A stretch of DNA of 64,000 bases from Halorussus salinus (GTDB lineage: Archaea > Halobacteriota > Halobacteria > Halobacteriales > Haladaptataceae). How positions within the stretch are numbered: the first letter of the stretch is position 1; every line of letters begins with the position of its first letter. Positions 9,028 through 18,358 of this stretch are shown one piece after another. The translations under genes and the position numbers were made by a program. The stretch spans positions 372,001 to 436,000 of the forward strand of contig NZ_SBIS02000007.1 in assembly GCF_004765815.2 (NCBI RefSeq). The letters run 5' to 3'. The notes under the pieces are model-generated. The model did not search any database and was not told the DNA's origin. It worked only from the letters and a program-made list of their open reading frames with translations.

Positions 9028-9657
9028 ATGTCCGAAAGCTCGAACTTTACTCGGCGAAACGCGCTCCGACTGACCGGCGGCGTCATCGCGGGGTCGGCGA
9101 TGGCGGGCACCGCGGCGGCCGAGACCACCGTGGACATCGTGGCGAGCGACGAGACTCCGGCGACCGGGGATAACGTGACGTTCGAGGCCGCGAACTTCGA
9201 ACCCAACAGCGACTACGAGCAGTACAGTTGGGGGATTCAGGACTCCAACGGAAACTTCATCTCTAGCGACAAGTGGGGCGAGACCATCGACTTCACCTTC
9301 GAGGCGGCGGACACCTATACGATTTCGGTCATCGCGGCCAGCGACTACGACGCCGCGCGAACGACCGCCCAGACCGAGATTACGGTGGACGAGAAGGTGG
9401 AAATCGTCCCGAGCAACGAGAACCCCGACGAGGGCGAAGTCGTCACCTTCGAGGCCAAGGGCTACGACCCCAACAGCGATTACGAGCAGTACAGTTGGGG
9501 CATCCAAGACGCCGACGGGAACTTCGTCTCCAGCGACAAGTGGGGCCAGACCATCGAGTACCAGTTCTCCGAGCGCGGCGTCTACACCGTCTCCATCATC
9601 GCGGCCAGCGACTACGAGGACGACCGTGCGCTCGACGACGTGAAAATCGGCGTCTGA
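9028..9657 (+). CDS. TAT-exported protein with two PKD-like repeats
   Basis: 209 residues. A twin-arginine signal (TRRNALRLTGG, residues 8-18) ends near AAA at ~31. The mature part is two near-identical ~85-residue beta-sandwich repeats sharing SDYEQYSWGIQD and the segment VxxIAASDY, as in PKD/immunoglobulin-like domains. It ends right after the second repeat with no membrane anchor, so it is probably released or surface-associated. The close similarity of the two halves indicates a recent internal duplication. Ligand unknown. Confidence 0.8.
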   Translation: MSESSNFTRRNALRLTGGVIAGSAMAGTAAAETTVDIVASDETPATGDNVTFEAANFEPNSDYEQYSWGIQDSNGNFISSDKWGETIDFTFEAADTYTISVIAASDYDAARTTAQTEITVDEKVEIVPSNENPDEGEVVTFEAKGYDPNSDYEQYSWGIQDADGNFVSSDKWGQTIEYQFSERGVYTVSIIAASDYEDDRALDDVKIGV

Positions 9658-9790
9658 CGGGGTCTCCGAACTCGTCCGGTCAGGTATCCGGATTTCCTGT
9701 CCGAATCGTTCGGGAGGCAACCGTGAGACACTTTAACTAATAATCGAAAATAGCTAGTTTTATCTCTTATTTCCCCGACCAAACTCACGC

Positions 9791-11887
9791 ATGCGAACGT
9801 TCGTATCGCTGTTACTGATTCTCTGTCTCGTCGTCTCGGGCGCGGTGTCGCCCGTCGCGGCGAGTACGTCCGACTCGCACAGTCAAACCGGGTCCGCACC
9901 CGCACCGGCCGCGGCGCAGGCCCCGACGAACAACTCGTCTGCAACGACAGTGACTATCCTGTCGTACAACGACGTGCAGACCGCGGCGGCCGAGAACGCC
10001 ACCCTGCCGCGGATGGTCACGCTCCTGAACCAGCGCCGGGCCGCCCACGACAACCCGACGGTCGTGGTCGGCGGCGGTGACGAAGTGAGTCCCCACTCGC
10101 TCTCGCCGCTCAGTCAGTGGCGGACGCCGGTCGAGGTACTCAACGTCATCGACCCGGCCGCCGAGAGCATCGGAAACCACGACCTCGACTACGGGTTCGA
10201 CGCCGTGGGGAACTTCAGCAACGCCTCGGAGTTCCCGTGGCTGATGGCCAACGTCGTTGACTCGGAGACCGGCGAGCCGATTCCCGGCGCGACGCCCTAC
10301 ACGGTCGTCGAGCGACAGGGCGTGAAAGTCGGCATCGTCGGCGTGGCTGACGAGAAAATCAAGTCCAAGACCGCGGTTGACTTCGAGAAGCAAGGCTACG
10401 AACTCGAAAACTACTCCGAGACCGCGAGCGAGTACGCCACGATGCTCAAAGACGAGGAGAACGTGGACGTGGTCGTCGCCTCGGCGCACCTCGGCGTCCC
10501 CGTGGCCAAGACCCTCGCTAACACGACCGAGAACGTCGACGCCATCGTGGTCGGCGACGACGAACGGGAGTACCCGCCCGCAGAGACCGGCGGCGCGGTC
10601 ATCATGGAGGCCGAGGCCCGCGCGGAACACGTCGCGGAACTCAACCTGACCGTCGAGGACGGCGACGTGACCTCGTGGAACGGTCGGCTCCTCGACGTGA
10701 CCGAGAACGTCTCGAAGAACGAGACGGCCGCCTCCATCGTCACCGACGCGCGGAAAGACGAACTCTCGGAGGTCGCCGGGGAGACGGAGGTCGAACTCGA
10801 CGCGCGGTTCTCCTCGAACTACCACGACGAGACCGCCTTGGGCAACCTCGTCGGCGACTCCTTCCGCGCTCAGACCGGTGCAGAGGTCGCCATCACTAAC
10901 GCGGGCGGCATTCGCTCGAACAGCGTCTACGGTCCCGGTAATCTCACGGTCGGCGACGTGTACAACATGCTTCCGTTCCAGAACACGCTCGTCACCGTCG
11001 AACTGACCGGCGCGGAACTCGAAGAGGTCCTCGCCAGCCAGATAGTCACCCTCGAAAGCGACGAGGGCCAGCAGTACGGTGCCGAGGCCAAGCTACAGGT
11101 CAGCGGCGTCACCTACGAGTGGGTCGGCCACAACGACACCGACGACCAAATCCGTGACGCGTGGGTCGGCGGCGAACCGCTGGACGAGGAGACGACCTAC
11201 AACGTCACCGTCAACTCCTACATGGCGGGATGGGACGGCTCGCCGCTCCAGAACGCGACCGTGACCAGCGAGTCACACATGCTCTACGGCACGGCCCTGC
11301 TGGAGTACGTCCAGCAGAACGGTCCGGTATCGCCGACCGGCGAGAACCGCATCCGGCGCGTGGACGCCGAAGTCGAGACGGAGTCGGTGAGCGTGACCGA
11401 CGGGACCGCGACGGTCGAACTCGCCGCGCCCAACGGCATTCAGAACGTGAGCGACCTCTACGCGACCACTGGCGACGCGGGCGACCGTCTCGCCGCCGAC
11501 TCGGTGTCGCTGTCGAACGGCACCGTGACGGCCACGTTCGGCGTCGCCGACCTCCGGGAACTCTCGGCGGGCGACCCGGTCCACATCTACGGCGATTACA
11601 ACACCTCGGCCTACCAGCGCGTCTACTTCGAGAACTCGGTGCTGAACGCGCAGGTCGCGGCCAGCGAGGTCGGAGCCGAGACCACGACCGAGACCGCTAC
11701 TCGAACCGAGACGACGACCGGTGACGAGACCACCGAAACCACCGCGGAGACGACCGAGAAGGCGGTCGGCGACGAGACCGAGACGACGACCGCGGACGAA
11801 ACGTCCGGCGACATCCCCGGCTTCACTCCCGCCATCGCAGTCGTCGCGCTCGTCGCGGCCGCACTCCTCGCGCACCGCCGCGACTGA
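9791..11887 (+). CDS. Surface 5'-nucleotidase-like protein with PGF-CTERM anchor
   Basis: 698 residues: Sec signal peptide (1-27), metallophosphatase domain (~50-300), C-terminal 5'-nucleotidase domain (~310-525, with NAGGIRS and NMLPFQNTL), a small beta domain, a Thr-rich stalk, and a PGF-CTERM tail (IPGFTP, TM helix, HRRD), the archaeosortase A sorting signal. GNHD is kept, but the first metal motif reads NDVQT instead of the usual NDxHG, so one metal ligand looks changed. Expected role is extracellular nucleotide hydrolysis. Confidence 0.88.
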   Translation: MRTFVSLLLILCLVVSGAVSPVAASTSDSHSQTGSAPAPAAAQAPTNNSSATTVTILSYNDVQTAAAENATLPRMVTLLNQRRAAHDNPTVVVGGGDEVSPHSLSPLSQWRTPVEVLNVIDPAAESIGNHDLDYGFDAVGNFSNASEFPWLMANVVDSETGEPIPGATPYTVVERQGVKVGIVGVADEKIKSKTAVDFEKQGYELENYSETASEYATMLKDEENVDVVVASAHLGVPVAKTLANTTENVDAIVVGDDEREYPPAETGGAVIMEAEARAEHVAELNLTVEDGDVTSWNGRLLDVTENVSKNETAASIVTDARKDELSEVAGETEVELDARFSSNYHDETALGNLVGDSFRAQTGAEVAITNAGGIRSNSVYGPGNLTVGDVYNMLPFQNTLVTVELTGAELEEVLASQIVTLESDEGQQYGAEAKLQVSGVTYEWVGHNDTDDQIRDAWVGGEPLDEETTYNVTVNSYMAGWDGSPLQNATVTSESHMLYGTALLEYVQQNGPVSPTGENRIRRVDAEVETESVSVTDGTATVELAAPNGIQNVSDLYATTGDAGDRLAADSVSLSNGTVTATFGVADLRELSAGDPVHIYGDYNTSAYQRVYFENSVLNAQVAASEVGAETTTETATRTETTTGDETTETTAETTEKAVGDETETTTADETSGDIPGFTPAIAVVALVAAALLAHRRD

Positions 11888-11997
11888 CCCCCGACGACGG
11901 CGCACTCACAATCGAAGATTCGCTTTTTTCTCTTGCACGCGAGACGGCCAGAGCCACCCGCGTCGGATTTATATCCGCCCGACGCCTACGACTCGGC

Positions 11998-14007
11998 GTG
12001 AACGCCCGCACGAGTGCCCTCGACACGCTCGTCTTCGGCGTGGACATCCAGAGCGGGGATGTTCGCGGCGACGCACCTTCCTACGCACTCGTCGCGTTCG
12101 ATGGCGAGAACATCGACCGCGACGTGGTGTCACACCGCAAGCTCCGCCGCCTCGTGGACCGCGAGGAGCCCGCGTTCGTGGCGACCGACAACATGTACGA
12201 GTTGGCCGCCGACAAGGACGCACTGGTCCACTTCCTCCGGGAGTTGCCCGACGGGACCCGACTCGTGCAGGTGACGGGGGCCGAGCGCCCCGAACCCCTC
12301 TCCAGAGTCGCTTCGCGTCACGGCGTGCCGTACGGGAAGGAGCCGATGAAGGAGGCCGAGGCCGCCGCGCGACTCGCGGCCGGAAACGTCGGCTACGAGG
12401 TCTCTGCCTTCACCAACACCACCGAAATCAAGGTCTCTCGGGGGCGCTCGACCGGCAAGGGCGGCTGGAGCGAGGACCGATACACCCGGCGCATCCACGG
12501 CTCGGTCAAGACCAAGACGCGCGAAGTCGAGAGCGAGCTAGACGCCGCGGGCCTCGACTACGAGCGCGACGCGACCGAGAAGTACGGCGGGTTCTCGAAC
12601 GCCGTCTTCGAGGTCGAGGGCCGCCCCGAGGAGATACCGGTCTCGAACCAACGGTCCGGCGACGTGCGAGTCGAGGTCGAGCGCGTCCGCCGGGACGGCA
12701 TCGAGTTCGAACCGCTGGCCAAGCGCCGCGACCACGTGCTGGTCGGCATCGACCCCGGCACGACCACCGCCGTCGCGGTGGCGGACTTGGACGGGAACCT
12801 ACTGGACGTGCTGAGTACCCGGACCGCCGACACCGCCGAGGTCATCGAGTGGATAATCGAGCGCGGGCGACCGGTCGTAATCGCCGCCGACGTGGAACCG
12901 ATGCCCGAGACCGTCGAGAAGATTCGCCGGAGCTTCGACGCCGAGGGGTGGATTCCGAACTCGGACCTGCCGGTAGACGAGAAGCAACACCGGACCCGCG
13001 AGTTCGACTACGACAACGACCACGAGCGCGACGCGATGGCGGCCGCACTCTACGCCTTCGACGACCACGAGGACCAGTTCGACCGCATCGCCGAGAAGGT
13101 GCCTCCTCGGATGGACCGCGGCGAAGTCACCGCTCGCGTCGTCGCGGGCGAGGACTCGGTGGAGACCGCACTGGCCGCCCTCTCCGACGACGACGAACCC
13201 GACGACGAGGAGACCGAACACACCGAGCGCGAGTTGACCGACGACGAGAAGCGCATCAAGCAGTTGGAGTCGCAGGTCGAACGCCTCGAAGCCCACGTCG
13301 AGGAGCTAAACGACACCATCGAGAGCAAGGAGGGCCGAATCGGGCAACTGAAAGGCGACCTCGAAGCCGCTAGAAGCGAGGAGCGAAAGGAGGTCCGCGA
13401 GCGCCGGGAGGTCTCCCGACTCGAACGCGAGAACAGCAGGCTGGAGCGACAACTCGACGAGCGAGACGACCGCATCGACGAGTTGGAGGGCAAACTCGCG
13501 CGACTCAAGGAACTCTGGAAGCTCGACCACTCGAACTTCAGCGACGTGTCCGAAAAGAAAGCGGGGCTGACGCCCGTCAAACCCGTCTCGAAGTTCACCA
13601 AAGACGCCATCGCCGACGCTCACGACCGGTTCGGGTTGGCCACGGGCGACGTGGTGTATCTCCGGGACTCCTCGGGCGCAGGGCGCTCGACCGCCGAGCG
13701 ACTCGCCGAGGTAGAGCCGAAAGTCGTCCTGACCGGCGAGGGCGGCCTCTCGGACGTGGCCGACCGAGTCCTCTTCGAGAACGAGATTCCGGTCGGCCCG
13801 GCCGACGACGTGACCATTCAGGAGGTAGACGAACTGGCCGTCACCCGCGAGAGCGAGGTCGAAACTGTCATCGAGGACTGGGAGGAGCGCGCCGAAGACC
13901 GCCGCAAGGAGCAGAAGGCCGAGCAGTTGGACCGCCTCATCAGCGAACACCGCGCGGATAGGAAGTACGACGCCGGGTCGTCGGAAGCCAGCGGGCAGAG
14001 TCCGTGA
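11998..14007 (+). CDS. DUF460 RNase H-like coiled-coil protein
   Basis: 669-residue cytoplasmic protein of the archaeal DUF460 family. An RNase H/RuvC-like core lies around residues 240-345 (VLVGIDPGTTTAVAVADLDG, later HERDAMAAALYA with an acidic residue). A long charged coiled coil follows (~400-500), then a conserved C-terminal domain. The GTG at 11998 is the only start near an upstream AT-rich TTTATATCC box. Family function is not established; a nucleic-acid-processing role is inferred from the fold. Confidence 0.85.
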   Translation: MNARTSALDTLVFGVDIQSGDVRGDAPSYALVAFDGENIDRDVVSHRKLRRLVDREEPAFVATDNMYELAADKDALVHFLRELPDGTRLVQVTGAERPEPLSRVASRHGVPYGKEPMKEAEAAARLAAGNVGYEVSAFTNTTEIKVSRGRSTGKGGWSEDRYTRRIHGSVKTKTREVESELDAAGLDYERDATEKYGGFSNAVFEVEGRPEEIPVSNQRSGDVRVEVERVRRDGIEFEPLAKRRDHVLVGIDPGTTTAVAVADLDGNLLDVLSTRTADTAEVIEWIIERGRPVVIAADVEPMPETVEKIRRSFDAEGWIPNSDLPVDEKQHRTREFDYDNDHERDAMAAALYAFDDHEDQFDRIAEKVPPRMDRGEVTARVVAGEDSVETALAALSDDDEPDDEETEHTERELTDDEKRIKQLESQVERLEAHVEELNDTIESKEGRIGQLKGDLEAARSEERKEVRERREVSRLERENSRLERQLDERDDRIDELEGKLARLKELWKLDHSNFSDVSEKKAGLTPVKPVSKFTKDAIADAHDRFGLATGDVVYLRDSSGAGRSTAERLAEVEPKVVLTGEGGLSDVADRVLFENEIPVGPADDVTIQEVDELAVTRESEVETVIEDWEERAEDRRKEQKAEQLDRLISEHRADRKYDAGSSEASGQSP

Positions 14008-14120
14008 CACAAATTTCGAGTTTTTCTATGTAGATAAATACCGCGAGAACCGCCGACGTACGCCCGAGCCGTTGGCACGGTCCCGGAACGCTAAAGCACC
14101 GCGCGGAACACTGACCGCGT

Positions 14121-15101
14121 ATGGACGCCTACGAGTTGATTTCGCGGAACGTCGAGGAGGTCGTGACCGACGAGGAGGTCGAAGCGCTCGCCGAGGACCC
14201 CGAAGGCAAGCGCGTCTACGTCGGCTACGAGCCGTCGGGAGTCCTCCACATCGGGCACATGCTCACGGCGAACAAGCTCATCGACCTGCAGGACGCGGGC
14301 ATGGAGGTCGTCATCCTGCTGGCGGACGTTCACGCCTACCTCAACGGGAAGGGGAGCTTCGAGGAGATCGAAGCGACCGCCGAGAAGATGCGCAAGCAGT
14401 TCCTCGCGTACGGACTGGACGACGAGCAGACCGAGTTCGTCTACGGCTCGGAGTACCAGTTGGACGACGACTACGTTCTCGACCTGCACAAACTGGAGTT
14501 GGACACGACGCTGAACCGCGCCCAGCGCGCGATGGCCGAGATTCAGGGCGACGAGACCGCGAAGGTCAGCCACGTCGTCTACCCGCTGATGCAGGCGCTG
14601 GACATCGAGTATCTCGACTTGGACCTCGCGGTGGGTGGACTCGACCAGCGCAAGGTCCACATGCTGATGCGCGAGGAGCTACCCGAAATCGGCTACGAGG
14701 CCCGGCCCTGCCTGCACACGCCCATCCTCGCGGACCTCGGCTCCGGCGAGGGCAAGATGTCCAGCAGTTCGGGCGTCACCATCTCGATGGAGGACTCCAC
14801 CGAGGACATCGAGGAGAAGGTCAACTCGGCGTTCTGCCCGCCGACCCGCGACCCCGAGGGCGACCTCGAAAATCCGGTGCTGGAAATCTTCCAGTACCAC
14901 GTCTTCCCGCGCTTCGAGACGGTCGTCGTGGAGCGTCCGGACGAGTACGGCGGGAATTTGGAGTACGACGACTACGAGACGCTGGCCGACGACCTCGAAA
15001 GCGGCGAACTCCACCCCGCCGACGCCAAGGGCGCGCTGGCGAAGTACTTGGACGAGTTGGTCGCGCCGGGCCGCGAGAAGTTGCGGGAGTTAGCGGAGTA
15101 A
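14121..15101 (+). CDS. tyrS: Tyrosine-tRNA ligase
   Basis: 326-residue class I aminoacyl-tRNA synthetase that charges tRNA-Tyr. The HIGH motif (PSGVLHIGHML, ~39-49) and KMSSS (K at residue 212) are both intact. Length fits the compact archaeal/eukaryotic-type TyrRS without the bacterial S4 domain. It stands alone between DUF460 and a convergent small zinc protein. Confidence 0.96.
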   Translation: MDAYELISRNVEEVVTDEEVEALAEDPEGKRVYVGYEPSGVLHIGHMLTANKLIDLQDAGMEVVILLADVHAYLNGKGSFEEIEATAEKMRKQFLAYGLDDEQTEFVYGSEYQLDDDYVLDLHKLELDTTLNRAQRAMAEIQGDETAKVSHVVYPLMQALDIEYLDLDLAVGGLDQRKVHMLMREELPEIGYEARPCLHTPILADLGSGEGKMSSSSGVTISMEDSTEDIEEKVNSAFCPPTRDPEGDLENPVLEIFQYHVFPRFETVVVERPDEYGGNLEYDDYETLADDLESGELHPADAKGALAKYLDELVAPGREKLRELAE

Positions 15102-15224
15102 GCGTCGGTCGTCGTGAGAAACGTCGTCCGCACCCGGTCGGAACCGCCGCGTCGGACGTTGCGGTCGGTCGGCACCGGGCGGACTGGCCAGTCGAGGAGT
15201 CGGCCGGTCGAGGGAGCTGACCGG

Positions 15225-15494
15225 TCAGGGTGACACCGTATCGCGATGCCAACCGGGGTCGCGGCCGGTGCGCTCGATGATGTCGGCTCGACACGCCGGG
15301 CAGTAGTCTGGAACGTCGGAGTCGGTTTTGGGGACGTACACCGCGCCGTCGCACTTCACGCACGCATCCGCAACGATGGTCACACAGTCCGCACAGACGT
15401 TGAAGTCGTCTACTGTGAGGTCGCGCAGGGGTTCGAGTTGTTTGTCCAAGATGTACTCGTCGATGACCGCCTGACAGCGTTGGCACGGTTTCAT
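15225..15494 (-). CDS. Small zinc-ribbon protein
   Basis: 89 residues with four CxxC knuckles: CQRC near the start, CADC, CVKC and CPAC, enough to bind two zinc ions. The ATG at 15494 is chosen because it starts directly at MKPCQRC; the longer reading adds 11 unrelated residues. Small proteins of this kind are common in haloarchaea and usually have no assigned function. DNA, RNA or protein binding are all possible. Confidence 0.75.
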   Translation of the reverse strand: MKPCQRCQAVIDEYILDKQLEPLRDLTVDDFNVCADCVTIVADACVKCDGAVYVPKTDSDVPDYCPACRADIIERTGRDPGWHRDTVSP

Positions 15495-15640
15495 AGCGAT
15501 GCGTGTTGGTCCATGAGACCACCCCACAAATAGTTACCGCCGAGAGCGTGACGGACGGAGTACATTTCTGTCCGCTGTCGGTGATTTTCATCCGTCCAAA
15601 GAGCGTCGAAAGAACGGTCCAGTTCGATTCCGCTTCGAGT

Positions 15641-15856
15641 CTACTGGAAGCCGCCGCCACCGCCGCCGCCCATCATCCCGCCGAGACCGAAACTCGCCAT
15701 GAGGCCGGAGACGAGACCCCACGCCGTCAGGACGAACCCGAGGACGACGAGACCGATTCCGGCCGCGATGACGAGATTCTGGAGGGCGATGACCGCGATA
15801 CCCCCGAGGAGAAGCAACACCCCGACGATGCCTTTCGCTCCGAGTTTGTCGAGCAT
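15641..15856 (-). CDS. Small two-TM membrane protein with Gly-rich tail
   Basis: 71 residues. Two hydrophobic helices (~8-25 and ~30-53) are followed by a Gly/Met-rich C-terminus with seven consecutive glycines. The ATG at 15856 begins MLDKLGAKG. It resembles a conserved haloarchaeal membrane family (DUF7470, from memory). It diverges from eif1A, with short upstream regions for both. Function unknown. Confidence 0.7.
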   Translation of the reverse strand: MLDKLGAKGIVGVLLLLGGIAVIALQNLVIAAGIGLVVLGFVLTAWGLVSGLMASFGLGGMMGGGGGGGFQ

Positions 15857-15954
15857 ACGACGGGGTGAGTCCGGGCGGGACTTAAACACCCTTGCTCCGG
15901 CGACGGACGAGCGACGACGGCGGATTTAAACCTCCCCGCCTCCAAATCGAAAAT

Positions 15955-16245
15955 ATGAGCGATAACGACGGCGGACGGCGGAAGAACCTCCGCATGCCCG
16001 ACGACGACGAGGTCTTCGCCACCGTCACGAACATGCTCGGAGCGAACCGCGTGAAAGTACGATGCGCCGACGGGACCGAGCGCACCGCTCGGATTCCGGG
16101 CAAGATGCAGAAACGCATCTGGATTCGAGAGGACGACGTGGTGCTGGTCGAGCCGTGGGACTGGCAGGACGAGAAGGCCGACATCAAGTGGCGCTACGAC
16201 AAGCAGGAAGCCGACCAGCTCCGCGAAGAAGGCCACATCCAGTAG
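15955..16245 (+). CDS. eif1A: Translation initiation factor eIF1A
   Basis: 96-residue OB-fold factor that acts with the small ribosomal subunit during start-codon selection. The sequence follows the family through [24 protein letters not shown] and DWQDEKADI. The ATG at 15955 is preceded by an AT-rich promoter region and the longer upstream reading is not family-like. In many archaea this gene is near RIO1 and the Dim2-type KH gene, both found within 4 kb here. Confidence 0.96.
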   Translation: MSDNDGGRRKNLRMPDDDEVFATVTNMLGANRVKVRCADGTERTARIPGKMQKRIWIREDDVVLVEPWDWQDEKADIKWRYDKQEADQLREEGHIQ

Positions 16246-16547
16246 CGACGACCGTTTTCAGAGTCGTCGCGCGCGAGTTGAGGATTCGGGCGGCTCCTCG
16301 CTTGCAGACTCTCGGCTAAAACACTTCGTCACTCCCTCCCGTCGTTCACCCGCGGTAGATAGCTATCACGGGGTAGCTCCGACTGGCGTCTTCGACCGCG
16401 TCACTCTACGACAGAAAAAGTTGTATTTTTTGACCACCAAGTAACACGGACTTCGGGTGGTTACGTCTGCACAAGCACACCAGACCCCAATAGGCAAGAA
16501 CGCGGGCTTGCGAGTGTGCAATAAATACGTATCCCGTATCGTTCGAC
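16246..16547. other. Intergenic region before the nitroreductase gene
   Basis: No convincing coding sequence. A box reading AATAAATACG at about 16520-16530, some 20-28 nt before the GTG at 16548, is the likely promoter of the next gene. The middle part has AT-rich runs (GTTGTATTTTTTG near 16420). No RNA gene recognised. Confidence 0.5.
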
Positions 16548-17213
16548 GTGTCCTCTCAGCAAGCAACCGACGAACTAGAGGTAGCGCACGACGAGGAGCT
16601 TCCGGCCGCCATCGAGGCCATCCGGTCCCGGCGGTCGGGTCACAACTTCGACGCCGACGAGCAACTGGACGACGAGACGCTCGAAGCGGTGATTCGAGAC
16701 GCCGCGCTCGCGCCCTCGTCGTACAACCTCCAGCCGTGGGAGTTCGTCGCCGTGCAGGACGACGAGACGCTGGACGAGATAGTCGAACTGGCCTACGGGC
16801 AGGAACACATCAAGGAGGCCGGGACCGCGATTCTGGTCCTCGGCCACACCGAACCCGAGACGGCCGACGAGGTGTTCCAGCAGTGGGCCGACGCCGGTCG
16901 GATGGACGAGGAGGCCGCCGACGAGACCAAGGCGACGGCCGTGGGCATGTACGACGACGAGCGCATGGGCCGGGACTACGGCATCCGGAACGCCAGTCTG
17001 GCCGCGGAGAACATTCTCCTCTCCGCGCACGCGCGGGGGCTGACCGCGACGCCGATGATCGGCTTCGACCACGCGGGAGTAAGCGACCTCCTCGACGCGC
17101 CCGAGGACAAGGTGCCCGTGATGCTGATCGCTATCGGACCGAGCGGCGGCGACGAACCCGAGCGACTCCCGCGACGAGACGTAGACGAGATTCTCCACCG
17201 CGAGAGCTACTGA
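16548..17213 (+). CDS. Nitroreductase-family FMN oxidoreductase
   Basis: 221 residues. RRSGHNFD (about 29-36), APSSYNLQPWEFV (FMN-binding region) and the later segment ASLAAENILLSAHARG are typical of the FMN-dependent nitroreductase fold, which forms dimers and uses NAD(P)H. The natural substrate cannot be deduced. The start is the GTG at 16548, leaderless with respect to the AT-rich box upstream. It lies between eif1A and rio1, which are adjacent in some other archaea. Confidence 0.85.
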   Translation: MSSQQATDELEVAHDEELPAAIEAIRSRRSGHNFDADEQLDDETLEAVIRDAALAPSSYNLQPWEFVAVQDDETLDEIVELAYGQEHIKEAGTAILVLGHTEPETADEVFQQWADAGRMDEEAADETKATAVGMYDDERMGRDYGIRNASLAAENILLSAHARGLTATPMIGFDHAGVSDLLDAPEDKVPVMLIAIGPSGGDEPERLPRRDVDEILHRESY

Positions 17214-17290
17214 AGCCGCCGACGAGGGGCGAACCCGGAGACTCCCCGAAAACCCACCCTTTTACCGCTGGACGCGCTAGGACGGTGTAG

Positions 17291-18160
17291 ATGTCCGAGG
17301 AGTACAGCCTGCTCGAACCCGACAACGTGGAAGGCGTCGGCGACGAGTGGGAAGAGATAGACGTATCCGACACCGAAGCCGACGAAATCGCTCGCCGACG
17401 TGACCGGGAGTTCAACGAGTTCCGCGAGCGATTGAAGAACACCGAGCAGTTCAAAGTCGAGCAGTCGGTGTTCGACGATGCCACGCTGGCCGCCCTCTAC
17501 AAGCTGGTCCAAGACGGCTACGTGCAGGCGTTCGGCGGTCCCATCTCGTCGGGAAAGGAGGCGAACGTCTACTCGGCGCTCGGCGGCGAGAAGGCCGACG
17601 GAAAGGAAGTCGCGGTGAAGGTTTACCGCATCAACGCCTCGGACTTCCGGGACATGCGCGACTACCTCGTGGGCGACCCGCGGTTCGAGGAGCTATCGGG
17701 TAACAAAAAGCGGGTCGTCCTCGCGTGGACGCGCAAGGAGTTCGCCAACCTCAAGCGCGCCCAGAAGGCGGGGGTTCGCGTCCCCGACCCCATCGCGGTC
17801 CAGCGCAACGTCCTCGTCATGGAGTTTCTGGGGAGCGACGGCGAGCGCGCGCCGACGCTCGACGACGCCCACCTCGAAAACCCCGAGACAGCCTTCGAGG
17901 TCGTCCGCGAGTACATGCGACGGCTCTACGACGTGGGACTCGTCCACGGCGATTTGAGCGAGTACAACATCATCGTCCACGACGGCGAACTCGTCATCAT
18001 CGACCTCGGGCAAGCAGTCACGATTCACCACCCCAACAGCGGCGAGTTCCTGACGCGGGACTGCGCCAACGTCGCCTCGTTCTTCCAGCGACAGGGGATG
18101 GACGTTCGCGGCGACGAGTTGGAAGACTGGATTCACGAGAATTCGGACCCCGACAAGTGA
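17291..18160 (+). CDS. rio1: RIO1-type serine protein kinase
   Basis: 289-residue atypical protein kinase/ATPase that acts in late maturation of the small ribosomal subunit. The ATP loop reads ISSGKEANVY, the catalytic loop LVHGDLSEYNIIV and the metal-binding motif IIDLGQAV, all intact. It begins 9 nt after a small upstream gap with no TATA element as clear as those nearby. Proximity to eif1A and the KH-domain protein supports the ribosome-assembly role. Confidence 0.93.
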   Translation: MSEEYSLLEPDNVEGVGDEWEEIDVSDTEADEIARRRDREFNEFRERLKNTEQFKVEQSVFDDATLAALYKLVQDGYVQAFGGPISSGKEANVYSALGGEKADGKEVAVKVYRINASDFRDMRDYLVGDPRFEELSGNKKRVVLAWTRKEFANLKRAQKAGVRVPDPIAVQRNVLVMEFLGSDGERAPTLDDAHLENPETAFEVVREYMRRLYDVGLVHGDLSEYNIIVHDGELVIIDLGQAVTIHHPNSGEFLTRDCANVASFFQRQGMDVRGDELEDWIHENSDPDK

Positions 18161-18358
18161 CGGCGAAACGCTAATACGACGGGCCTCGCTACGTGGACGT
18201 GATGAGGTCCGCTCTCTCGACTTGGCGCTGGCAGTCGCCCGGAGAGCGGACAGTGTCGTAACCGAGGACGCACCGGCCTTCACCGGGCGTCGGAGGTGGC
18301 GGCGCTCACTCGCTTTTTCGCGCATCGACTTCCGAGCGCCAGCCACCGATTCAGACAC

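Noticed and set aside
11721-13373. 550-codon Arg-rich plus-strand frame
   Set aside because: Overlaps the nucleotidase tail and DUF460 in a shifted frame; very Arg/Pro-rich, typical of a shadow frame.
16366-16566. 66-codon minus frame in the spacer before the nitroreductase
   Set aside because: Overlaps the nitroreductase promoter and start; basic, Cys/Thr mix without pattern.
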